Shown here one piece after another: positions 49,301 to 58,290 of a stretch of 64,000 bases of DNA; the stretch's first letter is position 1; each line of letters starts with the position of its first letter. Source of the stretch: Lindgomyces ingoldianus (lineage: Eukaryota; Ascomycota; Dothideomycetes; Pleosporales; Lindgomycetaceae); the NCBI RefSeq assembly GCF_010093535.1, contig NW_022985172.1, positions 121,083 to 185,082 of the forward strand, read 5' to 3'. The notes beneath the pieces are model-generated. The model had not been told where the DNA came from and searched no databases. It saw only the letters and a program-made list of their open reading frames with translations. Both the position numbers and the translations under genes were made by a program.

Positions 49301-50584
49301 CTTTCTTTTTCTCTACTTTTTTTCCTCTTCTCTCTTCTCTTCTCTCTCCCCTCTAAACTCTCTCTAAACTCCCTTTACTTTATCCTTAGCTGCCTAAAAG
49401 CACTATAATGTCTACCTAAAGGTTAGACACTAGAGCCTTTAGAGCTAAAACCTATTAGAGCAGCTTAGTATTTTAGTAGAATAAGGCTACCTAAACATTA
49501 GCTATAGAAAGCCTAGCTTCTTAACTCTTTATAACCTACACTACCTGCGCTAGGTTCTAAGCAGACTTTAAAATAGCCTTAAAAGCCTTTTTTTTGTCCT
49601 TTTTACTCTCTATGTTTTAGGCTGCTGCCTATAGCTTAAGATAGCTTTAAAAGACTAGAAATTTCTTTTTATAATATAAAAAAACCTACGCGCGCGTTAG
49701 TAAACTATACCCTAGCTATATTAAACTATATTTATATAAAGTTGCATTTTTTATTATGTAAAGTGTAATACTTGCATTTCTTTAATCTAAAGAACTAAAA
49801 AGAGAACTTAACCTAAAAGCTATAAGCTAGGGCGTAGGCAGCCTAAAAGCAGATAACTTAAAAGGCCTTTAAAAAGGCTTTAAAAGAGAGGCAGAGCAGC
49901 ATAGTAAATTTCTTTAATACTATAATTAGTTAGTAAACTAAGCTATAGGATGTTAAGTGCATAATAATACTTACAAAGTAAAGATTTAGATAATAGCTAA
50001 AAAAGAAACTAACAACATTAACTAGACTATATAAGTAAAGTAAGCAAACACTTATTACTATAAATAATAAATTTACTATATTAATAATAACTACACTGCT
50101 AGTTACTACTAAACAAAAATATTATAATAAAGGCATTATATTAGTATTAGGTTTTTAGTTTATTTCTTAGTAATAAGAAATTTTAGTTAAGATAGTTGTA
50201 CTTATTATATTTTATCTAAATTAGTTTTAAATTAGTTCTAAATATTTTCTACACACTATAGATAAAGACTATTAGCCTATAAAAAGAGAGGTAGTGTAAC
50301 AATTCTATAAATTATTCTATCTTAGGTTGCTTAGATTCTATCTAAAGGGTCCCTGTATTAGCCCTAACTATGACTTAACCTAGTCTCTTGCAGTTACCTC
50401 TATTCCTGCATGTATTTAGTTGCACCTTGCCCCTGTAGCTAGCTTAGTAGTTTTCTAATATCCTACGTACAAGGCCTATAGGTGTTATTAGTATTCCTAG
50501 GTCTCTGAGTCCCTACGCACTCCCATATGCCTCTGAGTGGATTCATACCGCATTTGGACCCATTGTCTTGCCTGCGCCGTTACA
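43386..50584 (+). mobile_element. Ty3/gypsy LTR retrotransposon, copy C (different family)
   Basis: LTRs of 290 bp (43,386-43,675; 50,295-50,584, TGTAAC...TTACA) and TSD CATAT (43,381-43,385; 50,585-50,589) bound a 7.2-kb element; D2 shows the empty site near 52,237. AAAAAGAGAGGTAG precedes the 3' LTR as polypurine tract. A perfect 8-bp stem, AACGATTC-TAC-GAATCGTT, sits at 43,388-43,406 just inside the 5' LTR. Confidence 0.9.
46300..49150 (+). pseudogene. Gypsy pol remnant of copy C
   Basis: RT: VLPFRLCNSLATY near 46,590-46,640 (family VMPFGLCNAPATF) and YLNNIFIYF at 46,691-46,717, where YLDD is expected; both Asp are now Asn. Integrase-like sequence follows around 47,640-48,560, with a block resembling the ISYIYPL stretch. 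Stops are frequent. Different LTRs and RT blocks separate it from copies A and B. Confidence 0.8.
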
Positions 50585-51934
50585 CATATGTAATAATGCT
50601 AAGAATAAGTTAAGTAAGTTTATGTAAGCTTGCTAAGCGCGACTTTATAAGCTCTCTTAGACTTATTCTATCCTCCTAGCTCGCCTTCCTATTAGATAAT
50701 GCATTCTTCTATAACTGCAGGCAGCTGTGCTGCCTCCGCATCTTCCGACTAGTCTGTAGACGAGCCCTGCCCCAACCTAGCTAGATTGTGGAGCACCTCG
50801 GGTGGAGTTACGTTGGTCCAACTATAGACTGTAACAATCTACACTATTTTTCTTTTTCATGTTTTTTATACCTATTATTATAAAGTGTTACTTTTATAAT
50901 AAAATTTTTAAAAGTAGTTAGTTTTTTATTATGTGTAAATTTATTCTTTATTATGTCTTTTAGACTGTTATAGAACATCCTGTAAAAAGCTTTCTAGTCT
51001 ATTTATCTACAAATTACTAACTGTTCTTTAAAGTGTGCTGCATAATGTTATGTAGTTTTTTTTTCTTATTATAGTGCGTCTAGTTTATTAGCTGCAATTT
51101 TTTATTTATCTATAGTTTTATATATAGCAGTTAGGGCTTCTTTAAAGGCATCTACACTACTAAATATTTCTTTAGTTTTAGAGGTTAGTAAGGTGCTATT
51201 TACTTTAAAGTCTATTTAATTATCTACGTGTAGTTAGAACTAAATTATAGAGGGTTCTTTTAAATGTAATCTTATTTATAATATTATTTCTATATTAGTC
51301 TAAAATGCTCCTCTGTTATATTACATGTAGAAGTAGCATTTAGTAAAAAAAAAGTTAAAAGTTCTTAGGTAATTCTCTAAAAAGCTTTAAAAAAGCTAGT
51401 CTTAAAGTCTTTTTAGCCTTAATACTTTCTTTTTTAGTTAATATATTTTAGAGTTTTACTAGATTAACTTACAGCGTGTAAATTTATAAAGTAGCTACTT
51501 TAAAAGTTATTAGCATAAGTTAGTTATTAAGTTAGATTATTTTCTAGTGTAGAAGTTTTACTTTTTTATAGAGACTAACTAGTTTACTAATCTTATTACT
51601 AATCTGCTAAAGTTTCTTAATGTTGTCTTAGATACTGTTAATCTGTTCTGCTAGGACTCTTTTATTAGCTGTTAGAACTTCTAATAATCCTAATAAAGCT
51701 GCATAAGCTATGTTAGAATTAAAGTTATATTAAAAAGTTATACTTTTTAGAAGTGCAGTGTTTAATGTTATAATCCTTACTTTGTAGAAGCACACAGGTT
51801 AATGTTGTCCCTAGGGTGTAGAGCAGAGGGCAAGGGGCTAACAGTAGGGTGTACAGTCCTACGTAATAGCTACTAGGCTAATAGAGTAGAGTAGAGTAAC
51901 TAGATTATAGTTTGTCCTTATAATAGTAGTATAG

Positions 51935-52061
51935 TGTAAGGACGGGGCTCCGCACCACTCCGCCAATACAACCAAAAGGTACGAATAATCAACCAACGTT
52001 GATTTTCGGGTGCAGAATAGTATATATACCTGTCGCACGTAAGCGCCATCTCGGCCTTACA
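51935..52061 (-). repeat. Solo LTR of the miniature LTR element, 127 bp
   Basis: This is the inverted copy of the 52,466 sequence, almost identical, with TSD TATAG (51,930-51,934; 52,062-52,066). The related D1 stretch near 43,205-43,230 lacks it. Confidence 0.88.
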
Positions 52062-52465
52062 TATAGAGGCTAGGTTAAGCAGTCCTATTAGATATAATTA
52101 GAGGTATATATGTTGCAAGATATATAAATAGTATTACAGCTCTTTAGAAAGCTAGAATGCTACGTAGTCTATATAAAAAATAAACTAAACTTTAAACACA
52201 CCTTCTAAAGGTGGTTTAAGGTTAGAACTATATACATGTCTAATAGCACTAAGAATAAGTTAGTGTAAGTTCTCTTAAGCTTCTATTACTAACCTTTAGT
52301 AAGCTTGTCTAAACTCGCGCTAACTCCTTAGCTTGTCCTTCTTACTAGACAATGCATTCTTCTGTAATCCTAGGCAGCTGTGCTGCCTCCACGTCTTCCA
52401 ATTGGTCTGTAAACGAGCTCTGTCCTAACCTGGCTAGATTGTGGAGCACTTCTGGTGGAGTTACG

Positions 52466-52592
52466 TGTAAGGCCGAGATGGCGCTTACGTGCGACAGGTA
52501 TATATACTATTCTGCACCCGAAAATCAACGTTGGTTGATTATTCGTACCTTTTGGTTGTATTGGCGGAGTGGTGCGGAGCCCCGTCCTTACA
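52466..52592 (+). repeat. Solo LTR of the miniature LTR element, 127 bp, best preserved
   Basis: TGTAAGGCCGAG...CCGTCCTTACA has TSD TTACG (52,461-52,465; 52,593-52,597). D1's end at about 50,805-50,820 has a single TTACG at the same place. It contains TATATATA and a hairpin, AATCAAC-GTTG-GTTGATT (52,523-52,540). Open frames across this area on both strands are fortuitous. Confidence 0.92.
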
Positions 52593-52621
52593 TTACGTCG
52601 GTCCAACCATAGACCGTAACA

Positions 52622-53120
52622 CTGGACTTACACTGCATGTAATTAGAAGCTGTAGCATACTATAGAGTACATATTATACTTTTTAGAAAGTTAATTAAGA
52701 ACTTGCTTAGCTCTCTAGCTATACCTTCTTGCATCTACTAAAAGTTTTTTTAACTATTGAGTTTACACAAGCAGTTAGAGTCTTAACAGCTAGTTTATAA
52801 CTAACAATCTGCGAGATTTTGTCCCTGTGTGTCACGATGGGCATGCTCAAGCTACAAGCAAGAGGTGGTGTAACCCAACTAGATTAAACTAAGGAGTAGA
52901 GGAGCTGCTCTGCGAGTTTAAATATACATATGTGCCCCCTGCCAAGGCGCTACTTGTTGCACCAAGGCGCTACTCGTTGTGCAAGCGAGAGAGCTTAAGT
53001 CGCAGAGCATATGACGCGGTACCCGCCGTCATACCGTGTGCACGAACGACTTTTCCTAATACAATATGCGCTAAGAGCTCTTTCCAGGCACTTGTTTTTG
53101 GTCTTTAGATACGGACTGTT
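52622..53120. other. Boundary of the AT-rich block; 20-bp tandem repeat
   Basis: The first 200 bp is AT-rich repeat debris that I cannot assign. From about 52,830 composition returns to normal. TGTCACGATGGGC at 52,830 resembles an LTR start, but no clear TSD was found. CCAAGGCGCTACTTGTTGCA is repeated in tandem at 52,942-52,981 with few changes. No gene is seen. Confidence 0.5.
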
Positions 53121-53249
53121 ATTTGTTTTCTACCCTGGACACCATCAACGGGTCCAAACCAGCACCACCACTTACGGCTACCGCTGAGGCAGATGCAGTT
53201 GCACTCCAGGTCCAAGGCCTCGAATCAGGGCAACATCTAAAGACAGGAT

Positions 53250-53700
53250 TCTACAGAAGACAGAGGCTAGTAAGAAGAAGAGTACAAAGTCATCTCAGAA
53301 GGCTCCTGAGGGTGGCTTAAAACACGACTTCGTAAGGTTCTGCCCGTTGAGTGTTCAACAGCTAATTTGACACTTTAGCGAGTCTACTCCTACAGAACCA
53401 AACTCGATTTCTTCCCTAATCTTAGTATACTGTATCAACTCTATCGGCTCCGGAATTGCTATGCCTTTGATGAACATAGTCTTCGGTTTGTTTCAAGACG
53501 GTCCTAATCGGGTTTGCAATGGTGCATAGACCCCAGGCGAACTGGTTTAAAGTTTTGCAAACTACTTCCCAGAAGGCACGACAGTGACGCAAGCTGAATT
53601 CTAAGCTGAAATTAACGAATTGGCACGATAAATTGTCTATCTGCTCATCGGCAAGTTTGTGTTATCTTACATTCCATTGGTAAAAATGCGGGTTCCATGC
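53250..53700 (+). pseudogene. ABC multidrug transporter (ABCB type), N-terminal remnant
   Basis: One continuous frame, with stops, reads KSSQKAPEGGLKHDFVRF, then IGSGIAMPLMNIVFGLF (53,440-53,500), then FANYFPEGTTVTQAEF and IVYLLIGKFVLSYI (about 53,635-53,680). This is the start of the first membrane domain of a full-size ABCB exporter, where helix 1 has the GxAxPLMNIVFG signature and the second helix reads YLFIGKF. In-frame stops include TAA within the EF*AEINELAR*IVY stretch and a TGA upstream, several explained by CAA to TAA or CGA to TGA. Nothing of the nucleotide-binding domain was found downstream. It may have exported the product of the neighbouring NRPS; that is a guess. Confidence 0.7.
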
Positions 53701-54281
53701 TCTTCAGCTCTAGCCTTAGTTTCCAAAGTCTAATTCTTATTTGGCTGTTGTCAATAGTTTCCACTTTAGCACCCAAATCTTGACTGTGACTACCCTGTCT
53801 GTCCGCACCCTGCATCCGGCTTCAGAATGGCTCTTCTCAACATATGCTCCTCAACTACCCTGAGACGAGAACCTGTTCACAGCCGTAGTGCTTACGTATA
53901 GTCCAGTTATAGTGCCAATGCGGCTTAGAGAAAGTAAATGCGGACTTCAAGGACTGTCTTCGCATGAGGGTGCGGGAGAGAGGATCCGTGCTCTCAAGGA
54001 GTTGAAAGGACGACAAGCTCGTGAACGTGCTTACCGGGAGAGGCAAAGTGAAAGCGTCAGAAGTGGAGCACCCATTTTCCGCTAATTACTAGTCTCCGTC
54101 TGTTCTGCCTCCCCAACATTTAACCTCTACCTCGAAGAGAAAACGCTCACTGGAGAACAAGCCAATTGAATTTGGTAAAAGCGCGCAGAGTACCCTCCAT
54201 GGGGCGATTCCTCTCTCTCCTGACTGCTATGCATAAATATTCGCCCTGGTATCCTCATCATCACCACCTTCAGAACACATA
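53701..54281. other. No confirmed gene; possible coding relic
   Basis: At 53,925-54,085 the plus strand is open with an Arg/Glu-rich segment (ERIRALKELKGRQARERAYR), helical in character, which I do not recognise. It may be the last exon of a lost gene, since it ends in TAA at 54,083-54,085. Nothing else is supported. ATGCATAAATATTC near 54,228 resembles a TATA box for the ORF at 54,282. Confidence 0.3.
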
Positions 54282-54428
54282 ATGGCCGGCCTTACGCCCG
54301 ACAGCTCTTGGAAGCGTCCAGCTGAGCAGCCCACAGCTCTTGGAAGCCAGGGTCAATCCTTCCCATTGGTCCAAGGCGGCCCCAATTTGACACTCCCTCG
54401 CCAACACAGTACACCCAAGGCGTTTTAG
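54282..54428 (+). CDS. Small ORF of 48 codons, uncertain
   Basis: ATG at 54,282 lies about 50 bp after a TATA-like element and starts MAGLTPDSSWKRPAEQPTAL; the frame ends in TAG at 54,426. It carries a short internal repeat, ACAGCTCTTGGAAGC, at two sites. After the stop the same frame stays open for more than 35 codons, so this may be a longer gene cut by one nonsense change (CAG to TAG would fit). No domain is recognised. Confidence 0.25.
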   Translation: MAGLTPDSSWKRPAEQPTALGSQGQSFPLVQGGPNLTLPRQHSTPKAF

Positions 54429-54631
54429 CCCCATGAAATAACCGCTGGCTTAGTTATCACCATAAGCGGCTGCGGCACAGCAGCCTCAATCCGATGCACC
54501 GAGCTTCCTGATTCCTGGGATGCGGTGATAGCTTTTTTTGTGCGATCGTCGTGTTCCTTCTCTTATTCCCGTCAGCGCCGTCATTTTCCAATTTCTTTGC
54601 TCTTCTTTCATTTCATTGCTGGTGTGCTTTT

Positions 54632-55471
54632 ATGGGGCACAAGTCAATTATGACCATTGGATATTCAGACTTGGAAGTTGCGCCGCAAACACCATCGACA
54701 GGGCCAGTACCGATCAAAGATCATTCTGCAGGCCTCATAGTGGAGAGTAACGATACGCACAAGATCGCAGGAGAACCATATTATTACGACCCAGACAACA
54801 ACCTCCCGCCATATTCGCAAGAAAAACCGCGGCGAATATGCGGCGCCGAACGAAGAACATTCTGGATCGTCCTCGCGATCATCGCTGTGCTAATAACAGC
54901 AGCGGCAGTAGGTGGAGGAGTCGGAGGTGTGGTATCAAAAAACAAGTCCTCGACACCTAGCTCCGCACAAACCACAACTCCCTCCTTGTCATCCACGTCG
55001 CAAATCTCGACAGGCTCAACAACCCCCACATCTACATCTACAGATATTAGAAGCACGACAACGCTTATCGGCCCAACCCGCACCCTCGCCCGCGACTGCC
55101 CATCCGCCAACAACTCCATCTACGACATCAGCTATGGTTCTTCCTCCACAATGTCGTGGCGCAAGCTATGTAATATGAACTTCCGGTCCGTAAAACGCAC
55201 ACCCGCGAACCCAGACAACGTTGTCAACACGGGCACCAAGAGTTTAAACGACTGTATCAACCTCTGCGCATCCTGGGATCAGACAAATCAGACACTAATC
55301 AAGAGTGGGAAAGCGTTCGTGTGTAATGCCGTGTGCTGGATTAATACGTTGGATGCGGATTTGCCGGGTCAGTGCTTTGGGTTTACGACGCAAAATGATA
55401 CGAGTGGATTTGTGGTTGATGAGACACGGAAATGCGATACAGCGGCTTGGATTAATCAGTCCTTTGGTTGA
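54632..55471 (+). CDS. Single-pass membrane protein with Cys-rich outer domain
   Basis: An intact single-exon frame of 279 residues is read from ATG 54,632 (MGHKSIMTIGYSDLEVAP); a start at 54,551 adds 27 residues and 54,650 is six codons shorter. I prefer 54,632 or 54,650 because YSDLEVAPQ resembles the start of a fungal family of such proteins. The N-terminal part is Pro-rich and cytosolic. One membrane helix, TFWIVLAIIAVLITAAAVGG, lies at about residues 76-101, followed by a Ser/Thr-rich stalk of about 50 residues, likely O-glycosylated. The C-terminal domain of about 130 residues has eight Cys and N-glycosylation sites (NNS, NQT, NDT). The layout suggests a cell-surface or wall-facing protein; no ligand can be assigned. 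Confidence 0.75.
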   Translation: MGHKSIMTIGYSDLEVAPQTPSTGPVPIKDHSAGLIVESNDTHKIAGEPYYYDPDNNLPPYSQEKPRRICGAERRTFWIVLAIIAVLITAAAVGGGVGGVVSKNKSSTPSSAQTTTPSLSSTSQISTGSTTPTSTSTDIRSTTTLIGPTRTLARDCPSANNSIYDISYGSSSTMSWRKLCNMNFRSVKRTPANPDNVVNTGTKSLNDCINLCASWDQTNQTLIKSGKAFVCNAVCWINTLDADLPGQCFGFTTQNDTSGFVVDETRKCDTAAWINQSFG

Positions 55472-56543
55472 TACCATTGTTGTTTACTCTTTATGTGGGC
55501 GTCGGTTTTTGTGGGCGAGCGAGGGCGGGCTGTTTGGTGCACGCCATGCATTCCTAAAGGCGGCGTTATCGGGGTTCTGAATGGCAGCTAAATATACAAA
55601 TATACATTTTCGAATCTCGCAACACTTTCTAAAGAATGCAGGGTCGAATCCGCCTTCTGCGGAATCAGTTATTTTCATTCATCCCCCCAAATCCACTCCT
55701 CTCTACTTCTTCATTACCCAGGTAACATTACAAAGAAGCTCCCACACTTCCGATCTGCAATCTAATCTTATCTCCCCATTCGCCATTCCTTCACCCTGCC
55801 CGCGCCACATCAGAGCCGCTTTTACGTCCCAGAGGAATTAGCCCGTAAATCCTCCTCCCACACTTGGAGCGGCTGTACAATACATCTAGAATCCTCTGCC
55901 ACCACAACCTAGCTAGATTCAGGTCCGCATCCTTCAAGCATGTGGCTTGTTTTACCATGGTTTGTTTATTTTTGACGGTTATTTGTGTTGGGAAAAGAGA
56001 TAACTATGTGTGCTGCGGAAGAGACGCTTGGATGCATAGTCGGCTGTTTCAAATATGCCTGGATATTCGGCTCTCAAATATAGAGCCGATTCCGTGGAGA
56101 TCAAAGACTGAGATTGAGAAGCACGCCTGTTCATCCACACAAGCAACCCTCTTCAAGACGGATCACTTTTGGATTAAACTCTTGGCACTTTATATTTTGG
56201 TAGATGCTGTCATAAATTCACACCGGTAAGCTTTAAGCGAGGTTGCGGGGCTCTGGCATAGCATAGTACTGACTGCTCCTTGCTGCTGCTAGATGGAGTC
56301 GAGATGATGGAAAAGTATAGAATGGAAATCGAAGAGGCTCAAAGGCACATATAACCAACCACCCAGGGTGCCCAAATCGGACAAGAAGCATCTCGTACGA
56401 TTTCCTGAACCAAAACGCCACCTAGACCCTAGCCTTCCACTCCACCACCAAGTTCCCGGTTCTAACCCAAGATCATTCAATATCCCTGCTTGCCCACTCC
56501 AACTCCGCCCCCTTGGATATAACCCCTCTCATCGCAACATTCC
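55472..56543. other. Intergenic region, no supported gene
   Basis: Open frames of 60-121 codons on both strands do not resemble proteins and overlap one another. The stretch includes the 3' side of the membrane protein gene and, from about 56,230, the 3' untranslated side of the minus-strand MARVEL-like gene. No repeat or RNA gene was seen. Confidence 0.5.
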
Positions 56544-57495
56544 CTAAATCCTCTCCTCAACACTCCTTCTCCCCACCTGCCCCGCAGCACCATGATAACT
56601 CGTATCTTCCCTCTCCCTCTCCCTCTCATCATCGTCATACGCAAACTGCTCATCCGGCACTGCATACCCTTCCCTCTCTCCTCGCTTAGGCTTCTTCTTT
56701 GCGGCAGCGGCAGCCGAAGGATTCGGATTGCTTTCCGGGCCTTCGAGAGTGAGAACGTTGTCAGGGGCGTCGAACGCGCGCTTGCTTTCCATAGTTTGCA
56801 TTGCGTTATATTTCCCGCGGCGGGTGGTGGACCGGTGAGTGCGGACGTCAAGGCCAAGGGCTAGGAGGGTGGAGAGGCTGGTGGATTGTCAGTGGTCACT
56901 TCAGTTCAGTTAGGGAGGATGGGGATATGGATTGGGATAAGGAATGGGGGTGGGAAAGGGTCCATACAATCCGAGTAAAGAAAAAGCAAACAACGCTTTA
57001 TAAATCCTACAGATGCTAACGCCGGTCTCATTATCCCAGTTCTTGCGATTGCAGACATGCGACAGAGTGCCTGAGCTCCACCAGCTCAACAGCGCGAAAC
57101 CAAGGGTCCAGAGAATCGCGAGTACGGAGTTGAGGACTAGGTTCAGGATTGGGTTAAGGCCACAGCAGCAGTGGAGCACGATCGTGGCGGTTAGTGCGAA
57201 GATGGTTAGGAGTGAGACTGTTAGGAGCTGTGGCGGAGGCAGAGTTAGTTAGTTGGTCGGTTTTGTATCGCATGTTGTAGAATAGAGGTTGCGTTTGAAC
57301 AGGGAGAAGAGGGCATGGTAAGCGTACGAGAAGGAATGTCCAGGGCAGTCGGTAGTGGTCGTGTTTGAGTTCCCACAGGAAATAGCTCATAACACTTGCG
57401 ACTACTATCGAGGAAACGAGTTGTGCGGTGCGGAGGATATGGAAAGGGAGCACGGGATAGTGCGTCGGTTTGACGCGGTCTTTTCGTGTCGTCAT
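56544..57495 (-). CDS. MARVEL-like four-helix membrane protein (three exons)
   Basis: The gene model was built from splice signals. Exon 1 is 57,495-57,328; intron 57,327-57,228 (donor GTACGC, branch CTAAC, acceptor CACAG). Exon 2 is 57,227-56,968; intron 56,967-56,878 (donor GTATGG, branch CTGAC, acceptor CACCAG). Exon 3 is 56,877-56,544. The frame is kept, giving 253 residues. The protein starts MTTRKDRVKPTHYPVLPFHI and has four hydrophobic helices: residues about 22-42, 52-75, 83-103 and 135-155. The loop GTLSHVCNRKNW precedes helix 4. The charged tail contains KKKPKRGERE and an Asp/Glu/Arg run. The arrangement matches fungal MARVEL-domain proteins of the plasma membrane. The family call rests on topology and the conserved helix-4 and RRG patterns. 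Confidence 0.75.
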
Positions 57496-58290
57496 GGTCA
57501 ACACGTGCTCAAGGAGAGTTATACGGAGAATTAAACGATATAATGAAGCGAGGAAAGTAGACTATATGCCCACTGTGATGGTGTTGGGTGTCAAGGCTGC
57601 AGTTTGAAGACTGCAGATTGAAGACTGAAGCGCAAGGTGATGCGGCTGAGCTGGGCGAGGGCGATCTCTGCTTTGCCAGGATTCAGCTCGGCTTTCCAGC
57701 CTGGTATAGCGTGGCTCAGCTTCAAGCCACGGTCGCTTGCCGTCTCACTCCGCGAGCCAACAGCATTTTCGACAAAATAAGAAGCATCCTAGCGTTCTTG
57801 GAATGGTATGTTTGTGGTTAAAGTGAAAGGTTCCCACAGTGTTGGACCCAGCCTTGTCAGCCTGTCGATCCCCAGGATTTGTCCGAAAAGCAGGTCTGGA
57901 TCTGTCACGTGCAATGGAATGAATCAGCCTGGTGCATCATGGTTCCCTTCACCCATGTCAAAGCTAGCTTTTGTGTGGCTGCACCCGCGGCCGTGAAATA
58001 TGATTACTAAATGCCGATTCTCCTTCCGGCATTCCTTGTCTGCGGGCTGATTAGAAGGAAAGAGAAGCCGCTGCCCTTTCAACAATGACGATACCCTGAA
58101 TTAAGGTGGAATTCGAGAGCCATTGGAAGTGCACCATTAAGGCGGTTCATCAGCACTAGAGCGTACTCAAAGACTGGGGAGACGAGTACGTACAAGATAA
58201 GCAAGCAACCCGACACTCGAAAGTTACGGAATCTCTACAAATTCCGAGCAAAGCCTTGGTGATTTCCTCCTCATTGAGCCATCCATCAAT
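57496..58290. other. Divergent intergenic region, promoters of two genes
   Basis: This lies between the start of the minus-strand MARVEL-like gene and the plus-strand flavoprotein, so it must hold both promoters. A short direct repeat (TTGAAGACTG) occurs at about 57,603 and 57,618. Frames here (for example 57,588-57,821) have no protein-like features. No RNA gene was seen. Confidence 0.5.

Larger units (their letters stand above)
40510..50832 (-). mobile_element. LTR element D1, minus strand, interrupted by gypsy copy C
   Basis: Its outer end (right, 50,832) reads TGTTACAGTC on the minus strand and matches D2's end at 52,621. Inside, minus-strand translation near 42,000-42,960 gives a Lys/Leu-rich, coiled-coil-like protein with segments such as VDAFKEAL. 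This could be a gag, but I cannot place the family. The D1 end joins D2's interior at 50,833, so D1 was inserted in D2. The left part was cut by copia element 3 at 40,509. Confidence 0.55.
50833..52621 (-). mobile_element. LTR element D2, 5' end (LTR plus gag start), minus strand
   Basis: The right end, TGTTACGGTCTATGG on the minus strand (52,621 inward), is the LTR start. Its outer 250 bp is well preserved while the inner part is AT-rich. From about 51,780 to 50,833 it matches D1's 43,060-42,095, the gag-like region. D1 is inserted at 50,832. Two mini-LTR solos lie inside. No boundary between LTR and interior could be fixed. Confidence 0.55.

Noticed and set aside
52352..52612. Overlapping open frames on both strands (86 and 78 codons)
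   Set aside because: They lie across the solo mini-LTR and the D2 LTR end; other LTR copies do not conserve them as proteins.
54784..55119. Minus-strand frame of 111 codons
   Set aside because: It is the complement of the Ser/Thr-rich stalk of the membrane protein; low-complexity shadow.
55864..56229. Plus-strand frame of 121 codons
   Set aside because: It has no protein-like composition, domain or splice context; intergenic.
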